NCBI RefSeq assembly: GCF_026242055.1
Contig: NZ_JAPJDL010000038.1
Span: forward strand, 1 to 64,000
Origin: Lentzea sp. NEAU-D7
GTDB lineage: Bacteria; Actinomycetota; Actinomycetes; Mycobacteriales; Pseudonocardiaceae
Reading direction: 5' to 3'
DNA length: 64,000 bases
Shown: piece after piece, positions 63,859 to 64,000 of the stretch
Numbering within the stretch: position 1 is the first letter of the stretch
How the letters are laid out: each line of letters opens with the position of its first letter
Notes under the pieces: model-generated
Databases searched by the model: none
Seen by the model: the letters and a program-made list of their open reading frames with translations, nothing else
What the model was told of the DNA's origin: nothing
Translations under genes and position numbers: made by a program

Positions 63859-64000
63859 CTGACCTGCCTCGGCGAGCAACGGTGCGGAAGCCTACCGCCA
63901 GCAACCCACACCATCGCAACGCATGGAGACGTTCCCTCCAACGGGGGAATAGTGATCTCTGAGCGTTACAGCAATTACTAGCTCGATCGGACCAATTTTC

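Noticed and set aside
63859-64000. BldD-type site before the GGDEF-EAL gene
   Set aside because: Only one AGTGA half-site is visible near 63950; the second half is not convincing.

Overview
The window is high-GC DNA from an actinobacterium, most likely a member of the Pseudonocardiales (Lentzea/Saccharothrix/Amycolatopsis-type). This is inferred from codon bias, frequent GTG starts, 1-4 nt ATGA/GTGA gene overlaps and gene content. From about 0.9 to 28 kb the gene order is recognisably that of the Mycobacterium tuberculosis segment around Rv0981-Rv1009, read backwards and with insertions: rpfB-tatD-metG, rsmI/pmt, sepX(glpR)-rimJ-like-glp-galU, 5-FTHF cyclo-ligase, ruc(fmdB), mscL, moaB/mog and pepD(htrA). 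The comparison is from memory of that genome, not from a search.

Layout. 1-897: a gene-free block of hairpins and degenerate repeats. 0.9-9.9 kb: resuscitation factor with a CRP-type promoter, tatD, metG, a PadR-regulated ABC exporter, rsmI and protein O-mannosyltransferase. 9.9-18.5 kb: ECF sigma/anti-sigma pair with a shared dyad promoter region, a PD-(D/E)XK-like protein and a Ser/Thr kinase whose 3' ends carry the same 39-bp motif, small exported proteins, a lipoprotein gene broken by an in-frame TAG, and tRNA-Ala. 18.5-24.8 kb: cell-division/UDP-glucose cluster, a CIRCE-controlled Ruc chaperone, mscL, a repeat-rich spacer, and a 59-aa gene joined to mog. 24.8-28 kb: two-component system and HtrA protease. 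28-35.3 kb: galactoside utilisation (GH42 beta-galactosidase, DeoR regulator, galT and a divergent sugar importer without its own ATPase). 35.4-42.4 kb: lepB, mprAB, TRIC channel, nucleotidyltransferase, Eis-like acetyltransferase and acyl-CoA dehydrogenase. 43.1-45.4 kb: a divergent zinc-starvation cluster encoding cysteine-free paralogues of L31, L32, L28, L33, S14 and S18, plus a CobW-like protein that has lost its P-loop. 45.8-64 kb: bluB, a TPR-diguanylate cyclase, an orphan LuxR regulator, a large penicillin-acylase-like secreted enzyme with a discoidin domain, FkbM methyltransferase, tRNA-Arg, small enzymes, an LCP protein, an nSTAND-WD40 protein with 14 repeats, and a PAS-GGDEF-EAL protein with a degenerate EAL domain.

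Several modules hang together. rpfB, pmt, the cell-division pair Glp/SepX, galU and LCP serve the envelope and division. Ruc (CIRCE) and MprAB/HtrA are stress responses. The C-minus ribosomal proteins and the CobW-like protein form one regulon around a central palindrome. Two GGDEF proteins and an orphan regulator point to c-di-GMP signalling. No plasmid, phage, IS element or CRISPR array was found.
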